Source: Halictus rubicundus (taxonomy: Eukaryota; Arthropoda; Insecta; Hymenoptera; Halictidae). From it: 64,000 bases of DNA. The first letter of the stretch is position 1. Each line of letters opens with the position of its first letter. A program made the position numbers and the translations under genes. Below the pieces are notes generated by a model that worked only from the letters and a program-made list of their open reading frames with translations, had not been told where the DNA came from and ran no database searches. The DNA is taken from the NCBI RefSeq assembly GCF_050948215.1, contig NW_027488588.1, forward strand, positions 868,001 to 932,000, given 5' to 3'. Shown here one piece after another: positions 57,987-64,000 of this stretch.

Positions 57987-60900
57987 TCATGGTCGCCATG
58001 GTCGTATATTAGCGGCTTCCCATGTCCCACGGTAAGGCGTTTGCGATAATTGGAACCCCTCTACGTCCTTGATTACGTATCGATCGTTTCGCAATACACG
58101 ATCGATCTCGTACGGTCCTTTAAACCGCGGAATTATTTTTGTTGACACTCCTGGGGTGCAATCGTAATTTCTGATAAGCACCTTATCTTTAACCCTATAT
58201 TTATTCGGAGCCTTATGTCTTTTATCGAAAATGCGTTTTTACGACTCCTGATTCTTTCGAATTCGGTTACTAGCTTCTTTTCGGACGCTATTCAAATCAC
58301 GGGAAATACTTATTTTTCCACAAATCTCCAACATATCACGCAACCCATCTATGACCTCACCACGTTGTCGCATACCAAACAGTAACATGCTTGGACTTTT
58401 GTCGGTAGACTTACAAACAGTATTATTACACGCAAATTCAACCTCTCGCAATACATTATACCATACCACACCACGCTCACTCATCAGTTTGGCGATCATC
58501 GGTAAAATTGTGCGGTTATATCTCTCGACCTGCCCGTTCGCCTGAGGAGAAGCGGTCGCTATCTTAACATGCTGTATATTATATTCTTGTGTGAACTCAT
58601 TGAATTCGTGAGACATAAAACTACTTCCTCGGTCCGAAACTATGCGCAGCGGTCGACTATAATGCTCGAAGTACGATTTTCGACACTTTATGACTTCAGC
58701 GGTGTTCGTAGTCTTAGTGGCGTACATTTTTATATATTTGGTGAACGCGTCGATTACAACAAATATATATTTGTAACCCGATTTATGCGCTCTTGAAACA
58801 GGAGCTAAATGGTCGATGTGTAGGGTATCGAAAGGTTTATCACCCTTCGGTATACAGTGCAAGGTTCCCTCTAACTTTCCGCAGTTCGGCGTGTATGCGA
58901 TACATTTCAAACAGCCGCGAATGTGTTTCTCGATCTTGGATTTCATATCTGGAAACCAATAACTATCCGTAATGTTTCGCACCGTTTTTTCAATTCCGAC
59001 GTGTCCCATCTCATTGTGGTACTTGTACATAATACTCGATTCTAAAGTGCTCGGCACGTAAAACAAAATTCTATCCTGATGCTTCCGGTATACTAGACCG
59101 TCTCTCATTTCGTACAATTTATTTTCTGAATTTTCTAATTCCGTACGAATTTTCCCGATAACTTTATCGTCATTTTGGCATAGCGCTAAATTTCTATCGA
59201 ACGAATTGTCTTCAATCACAAAAACCTGACGACTTAACGTGTCTACATGGAGCATACGCGAACCGGCCCTATGCTCTAGCTCGTAATCGTAATTTTGCAT
59301 TTCAAACACCCAACGTGCAATTCGGGGATTCGTCTCTTTTTTATTTAGCGTCAGACTAAGAGCTTGGCAATCCGTAACTATCTTAAACTTTCTTCCTAGT
59401 AAATATGTTCGGAAACGTCGGAGAGCAGAAGCGATTGCTAGCGTTTCTAACTCAAAACTGTGATAGCGTGATTCAATCTCAGTCGTGCGTTTAGAAAAGT
59501 AAAACACTGGGTGTAGCTTCTTATCGGCCTTCCTTTGTAACAGGATAGCACCGAACCCCGACGCGCTCGCATAACAGTGCAACTCGGTCTCGTCTTGTGG
59601 AGAATAAATACTTAATATCGGCGCGCTTAACAATCGATTCTTAAGCGTCTCGAACGCTTGTTTTTCTTTTTCGGCAAACTGAAACTTTGCATCCTTCCTC
59701 GTAAGATCGTATAGGGGCTTCGCGAGGATGGAGAAACCCTCAATAAATTTCCGAAAGTATGAACTCAAGCCCAAAAATCCCTGCACCTCTCGAACGTTTC
59801 GCGGAAATGGGAATTTTTTTACCGCCTCGAAGCCTCGTTCTGTCGGCCTGATTCCTTCGCTTGTTACCGTGTAACCCAAATAATCGAGTTTTGTTTGGAG
59901 AAATCTGCATTTATCTAACCGTAAATTCAAAAGATTCACTGTCAGTAGTTTAAATACTTTTCCAAGGACTTCTAAATGGTGCTCTATAGTCTCGGTCGCG
60001 ATGAGAAAATCATCCAAATAAACAGATATTTCGCCGTCGTTGATTAGTTCTTTAAAGATTTCGGTGACGTAGCGTTGGAATTTAAGAGGCGCGCCTTTTA
60101 ACCCGAATGGCATCCTCGTGTATTCGTATTGCCCGAAAGGTGTTACAAAAGATGTAAATTTAATCGAGTCTTCGTGCATCTTGACATGGAAAAATCCATC
60201 CTTTAAATCGAGGGTGGTAAAATACTTTTTCCCTTCCAGCAAATCTAATTGGTCTTCGATTAACGGCAGCGGAAAGTTATCGCGGATCGTGATTTTATTC
60301 AATGTACGGAAATCTACACACATTCTAATTTCCCCGTTCTTTTTCTTCGTTAGAACGATAGGAGACGCGTACTCGGATGTGCTCTCCCTAATTATCCCTG
60401 TTTCCAATAATCCATCGAGGATACCACGTAATTTGTTTTTCTCGTCATACGATAATCTACGAGGTGAAAATGAAAAGGGTTTGTCGCTCGTAAGTGTTAA
60501 TTTCATTGTGTTTTCTACACTTGGCTCCACAGGTCTTTGTGCGTTAATGTACATTTTACTAAATAACTCCCGCGCTCGTGTCTTTACTTCATTAGAAAGG
60601 TTCTCGTCAAAACGCATGTCATCGGCGCTGATGCACGTATTACCCTGATCTACCTCAATGTTCATAATATCGGCTATATCATCGCGTTCTACTGTTTCCT
60701 CTCTACTCAACGATAAGTTGGCAATTTTCATGAAATCGCGTCCTAAAACTAAAGAGTTTTTCATCGTTTCGTCTGGTACAACTCTCAACATAACGCAATA
60801 TTTTTCCGTGTCGTAAATAATTGTGGCTTGCGTCTTTCCTAACACGTTCAAGTCGCTACCGTTAATCCCGTGAAACCTATCTGAAACGCGATCGGCTGTA

Positions 60901-61205
60901 AAACATGTTCTCGGAACGCAATTCTCTTTAACAAAAGAAATCGGACTTCCCGAATCGATAAGTGCGTTTACTTTTGAACTGAAACTACCGCACTCGCTAC
61001 TTATCTGTATTTCTACCGCTCGCCGAAAATCATCGCCTTCTTTTCGCCCGCGCGCGATGTTGTTGACGTCGTTCCTCGTTGTCTGTGCGTTGCATTGATT
61101 CGCTCGATGACCCATCTTTCCGCACGTGAAACAGGATCCCCTCTCTCTCTCACTGGTCTCGTACAATCGGCTGAGAAGTGACCTGGCTTGTTGCAATTGA
61201 AGCAT
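57987..61205 (-). pseudogene. Pol of gypsy 2
   Basis: 988 open codons (61205-58239), then one TAA (58239-58241), then the same frame to 57987 with the C-terminal domain (YEIDRVLRNDRYVI). Order: CCHC knuckle (CFTCGKMGHRANQC), protease ALIDSGSPIS, reverse transcriptase with VYLDDFLIA, RNase H, integrase finger (CLKCIA), and D, D and E motifs (LHIDHLAPV, VSDRGSSF, NGQVERYNRT). In RNase H the expected first Asp is lost: LHCYASASG stands where gypsy 1 has LHTDASMHG. Gag lies in the other frame upstream with 193 bp overlap. Confidence 0.9.
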
Positions 61206-62170
61206 CTCCGCCCGGTGCTCGCTGATCCTAGACCCTCCTTCGGCGATGGTCTTCGTATGGGTGGTCTACCAGACCCATCTGATGACACGACTTTTCTGGA
61301 CAGCGAAACTCCCTCCGAAAGTCGTAGTCTTCCCACCGGCAACTGTACGTTCGTGAAAGCCGTCAGTATTTCGTCCACGGACTCATAACGCTGTACCTTA
61401 GCCTGTATTTGCAACTCCCTATTCGGTATACCATCGACGACGTAGCTGAGTAATTCTGTTTCCGAAACAGGTACTCGATTTGCAAGGATTGTCTTATCGT
61501 GCACATAATCGGTGAAAGATTCTTCCACGCCCCACTTCCTCGCTTCAAGCTCACGTCTCAAACATAAAGGATCCGGTCGTTGCCCGTACAGCCTCTTCAA
61601 CTCTCTCAAAAGCTCGTGGGCAGTTAAGTCTACGCAGTCTATTCTTGAGTGATACCACTTCAATGCACGACCTGTCAATCTGCTACACACTAAAGCTTTC
61701 GCTTGGTGGTTGTCCAACTCGTACGTCGACAGGAGTCCTCTCACCTGTTTCTCCCACCGATCAAAGTCGTTACTGCTTCCACTAAATTCACCCACTATGT
61801 CTTTTAACTCTTGCCACTTTTTCACTCTCGTCCATCCAGATGGGATTGTTTCCAAGCTTGGCGTCTCCCGTAATAACGCCAATTCTCTCCTAAGCAGCTC
61901 ATTCTCCCGAGCGATAACATCTCGTTCTCTTCTTAAAACGTCTAATTCACGGATGGTTATCTCGTCCAGCCCTCTCGTATCGGGTTGGTTTTGAGTCTCG
62001 TTGGTCGACCCCGGCAGCGGTTCTGTGTCGACCTCTGTCATGGCTAATTCTTCCGCTGTGACACCAGCATTCAGTAACCGTTTTAACAGCTCGGCTTTCG
62101 TACCGGTCGATTGCAAATTCTTGGTTTTCAGCTTCTCCTTCAGTTCCGACACCGTAAGGGAACAATTCAT
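61013..62170 (-). CDS. Gag of gypsy 2
   Basis: 385 codons from ATG 62170. SAP-like start (LKEKLKTKNLQSTGTKAELL), coiled coil (about residues 75-100), capsid region, and one knuckle CFNCNKPGHFSADC, after which the frame leaves the protein. The second knuckle is encoded in the pol frame. Knuckle spacing compared with gypsy 1 suggests that a one-base loss near the GA/G run at 61137-61155 split an originally fused ORF, rather than a programmed shift. Confidence 0.85.
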   Translation of the reverse strand: MNCSLTVSELKEKLKTKNLQSTGTKAELLKRLLNAGVTAEELAMTEVDTEPLPGSTNETQNQPDTRGLDEITIRELDVLRRERDVIARENELLRRELALLRETPSLETIPSGWTRVKKWQELKDIVGEFSGSSNDFDRWEKQVRGLLSTYELDNHQAKALVCSRLTGRALKWYHSRIDCVDLTAHELLRELKRLYGQRPDPLCLRRELEARKWGVEESFTDYVHDKTILANRVPVSETELLSYVVDGIPNRELQIQAKVQRYESVDEILTAFTNVQLPVGRLRLSEGVSLSRKVVSSDGSGRPPIRRPSPKEGLGSASTGRRCFNCNKPGHFSADCTRPVRERGDPVSRAERWVIERINATHRQRGTTSTTSRAGEKKAMIFGER

Positions 62171-62281
62171 TTTTTAATCGGAATGCACACTTCACACAAA
62201 CGTCCGTCACGTAACTTAAACTTCGACCGACAAGACCGACAAGAAATTGCAAAAGGGTTGCCTCGATCCCACTTCTGAATT

Positions 62282-62535
62282 TGTAAGGAATTTAAACAGA
62301 CGTAAAACATTAAATCATTTATTAACAACACGTCTTTCTCCGGTGTCCGACCTGACGAGACTGCTCGTCCTTTTATCGTCTCGTTCGTTTTTCGTTTTTC
62401 GACGTTCGTTTTATCAATAATATGAACATATGAGTATTTGCATGAACAATATATACAGTGACGGATTAAATCTTAGCTTACAACTCGGCCGTCCTGACGA
62501 CAAATCGTCCCGATTTACCGAAATCTTAGCTTACA
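62282..62535 (-). repeat. 5' LTR of gypsy 2
   Basis: 254 bp, TGTAAG at one end and CTTACA at the other; flanked by GAAT. Confidence 0.8.
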
Positions 62536-62830
62536 GAATGGATTTAAAGGACGGAGGTTTCCGGTTACTGGTTCAGCTTTTTCTAACGCGTGGAACTCCA
62601 ACAAGTATTCTTGTCTTTGAATTATTTTAACGATTAGTTGTTCTGCCCTGTGAAGTTCTACTGTTGACAATGTGCCTTTGTTGCTTTCTTTGCGTGAACT
62701 GTTATATCGAAAACGTAATATGTATGCCAAGACACGTTTTAATTTTGAAAATGACGAAAACCTTTTCATAATGTCTGATTCGAAAGTGCGCGTGGTTAGT
62801 ACTACAGAGGGCCGAACCTCAGGTATTGGT
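62536..62830 (-). pseudogene. BEL/Pao Pol, upstream part (before gypsy 2 insertion)
   Basis: Reads FSKLKRVLAYILRFRYN and HRAEQLIVKIIQRQEYL, the linker between RNase H and integrase in BEL elements, ending NLRPLNPF at the insertion. RT and RNase H are absent because the sequence switches near 62820 to a different element's gag. Confidence 0.8.
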
Positions 62831-63600
62831 GTATTGCGAATGCTCGTTTTGTGTCGCGTACCGATATTCATTTAACTGCTGTCTAAAGCGAAGAGTATAA
62901 TTCATCACGCCTTCCGTCTTTCCCTGAATTATATTATACAAATTATCTCTCGCGGCGTCTGGCGGAACACTTGGGAACACGTATGTTCGCAACGCGTCGT
63001 ATAATTTGTCGTAACTATTAATTTCTAAATGCCGAATGCTTCTTTCCGCTTGATCGATGATTTTAGTAGTAAGTATTATGTCAAGTAAAACATCCGGTTC
63101 GTAGCAACGAGATCTAGCGCGCTTAACCAGTCGTATAAAATCCTCAACCCCGGAGTCATCCCGTCCTTTGAGAGGTTTTATGGTGTCGACCAGGTCTTTG
63201 GCCCTTTTAAAACGATGCTCGTCATACCTGGGCTCCGTATTGTTGCTAACCTGGCCGGAGTTTTGTCCAGATGTACCCGGTAGTCGGAAGTGGTTCTTAA
63301 ATGATCCGTCTCCTTTGTCCATTTCCCTTTCCTCTGCGGGATGTCCCGCGTAGGGTTGCCTGCAGCGATGTCACCATACGTAGCTGTAGTCTCGTCGTCC
63401 GCAAGCAGTGGTTTTAATACTTTATGAAATGGCAGTGTTTCCTGTCTTCTTTTGTCGTTTTCAGTTGCCAGTATCGCAATATTTTGCGTAATTTTTTCCT
63501 GTTGCGTGGTCAAGGTTTTGATAGATTTCGTGAACGCCACGATGGCTTCTTCGAGAGGATTGGACATCCTGATTTTTCCCTTCTTTGGTCCGTTATACAA
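62819..63600 (-). pseudogene. Gag of a third gypsy-type element, frameshifted
   Basis: From ATG 63600, 140 codons (start MSNPLEEAIVAFTKSIKTL), then, after a shift between 63180 and 63320, 167 codons to 62819 with LVDTIKPLKGRDDSGVEDF and EGVMNYTLRFRQQLNEYRY. This resembles Gag of errantivirus-type gypsy elements. It is joined to BEL pol at about 62820, making a chimera. Confidence 0.6.
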
Positions 63601-63693
63601 ATCGTGACGACCTTCTGGACTTGTCCCTCAGCTTTCAACAGGTTCCGTGGATCCGGTTGTCTCCCGAGTTTTCCAGTCGTCCTCTTGTGTATA

Positions 63694-63710
63694 TCCTGGC
63701 AGGATCGCCA
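63694..63710 (-). promoter_or_regulatory. Primer binding site of the third gypsy-type element
   Basis: Minus strand reads TGGCGATCCTGCCAGGA just inside the LTR, in the style of tRNA-Arg-type sites. Confidence 0.6.
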
Positions 63711-63713
63711 AAA

Positions 63714-64000
63714 TGTTACGGGGAAAAACGTAACTTCAACAAAGATACCGCCTAGCGATCGCGTTCCGTAGATACTCGGTCGAATAGGGGTTTAAAATAA
63801 AAGAGACACAGAATTTAGTCTAAGACTGACACGAATATTCTGGTTCTTTATTGGGGGTTCTCCGGTTTAAGTACTATTTCTTATCGCTATGGATGCGCTG
63901 GTTTTTGGGGGTGGGTGGATACAGTCATCGGGTACTATCTGCTAAGGGCAAGGTACAGGGGCGATCGGTGGCTGCTTGTTTGTTATACAATGTGTCATCG
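63714..64000 (-). mobile_element. 5' LTR of the third gypsy-type element, cut by window end
   Basis: Begins TGTTACGGGG at the inner edge; the outer edge lies beyond the window. Confidence 0.65.

Larger units (their letters stand above)
57647..62535 (-). mobile_element. Ty3/gypsy retrotransposon 2, nested in BEL/Pao
   Basis: 4.9 kb, same strand as the BEL element. Target duplication GAAT at 57643-57646 and 62536-62539. LTRs at about 57647-57900 and 62282-62535 differ by a few bases and at the outer 15 bp. Domain content parallels gypsy 1, but this copy is broken. Confidence 0.9.

Noticed and set aside
60118..60648. 176-codon plus-strand ORF
   Set aside because: Antisense shadow of the gypsy 2 pol gene.
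1..64000. CRISPR array, bacterial operons, Shine-Dalgarno sites
   Set aside because: Nothing of the kind is visible; the window is eukaryotic.

Overview
This is about 64 kb of a eukaryotic, AT-rich, insect-type genome, most likely a hymenopteran and plausibly an ant. The inference rests on the mixture of elements: Spy, P, hAT and mariner-type DNA transposons, Ty3/gypsy and BEL/Pao LTR retroelements, an RNase H-bearing LINE, and RNA-virus-like glycoprotein debris joined to LTRs. No complete host gene is visible. The window is essentially a nested transposon graveyard with one young, apparently intact element.

Left part (1-10 kb): a truncated mariner-like copy (1-621), a hAT C-terminus cut by an LTR, then a minus-strand LTR element (LTRs 1265-2099 and 5950-6785) carrying an internally duplicated cysteine-rich ORF and a viral-glycoprotein membrane anchor. 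That element is itself interrupted by a long-inverted-repeat DNA transposon (2110-4843). A second such transposon (7288-8538) interrupts another glycoprotein fragment. A 1.04 kb repeat with hairpin-forming tandem units follows (8799-9840; second copy 31195-32238).

Centre-left (10-25 kb): an intact gypsy element (10072-15505; 555-bp LTRs that look identical; ATAT target duplication; one 1395-codon gag-pol ORF; tRNA-Pro-type primer site) inserted in an older TTCGAA-rich repeat. Next come a possible spliced small gene, a decayed virus-capsid-like ORF (17.8-19.2 kb), a LINE remnant, and a third long-inverted-repeat transposon (22171-24661).

The three transposons at 2.1-4.8, 7.3-8.5 and 22.2-24.7 kb form the most interesting system. 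Empty-site comparison inside the window shows insertion between AAA and TTT with no duplication, which is the signature of the Spy group. Every inverted-repeat arm carries a tRNA-Arg-like sequence with A and B boxes followed by a T run, in head-to-head orientation: six copies in three elements. One element also keeps a SWIM-type zinc finger downstream of the DDE region.

Centre (25-36 kb): glycoprotein remains, a 209-codon intact ORF sitting directly behind the TATA box of a half LTR, gypsy pol debris, a second mariner-like copy, and a LINE (ORF1 with three zinc knuckles; ORF2 with RT and RNase H but no endonuclease). Right part (36-64 kb): the second TTCGAA-rich repeat, a 1 kb imperfect palindrome, a P-element with THAP domain (broken), a degenerate minisatellite, long non-coding stretches with one candidate housekeeping promoter and first exon, and finally a BEL/Pao element with a second gypsy element inserted in its integrase region (GAAT duplication), ending in the gag and 5' LTR of another gypsy-type element cut by the window edge.
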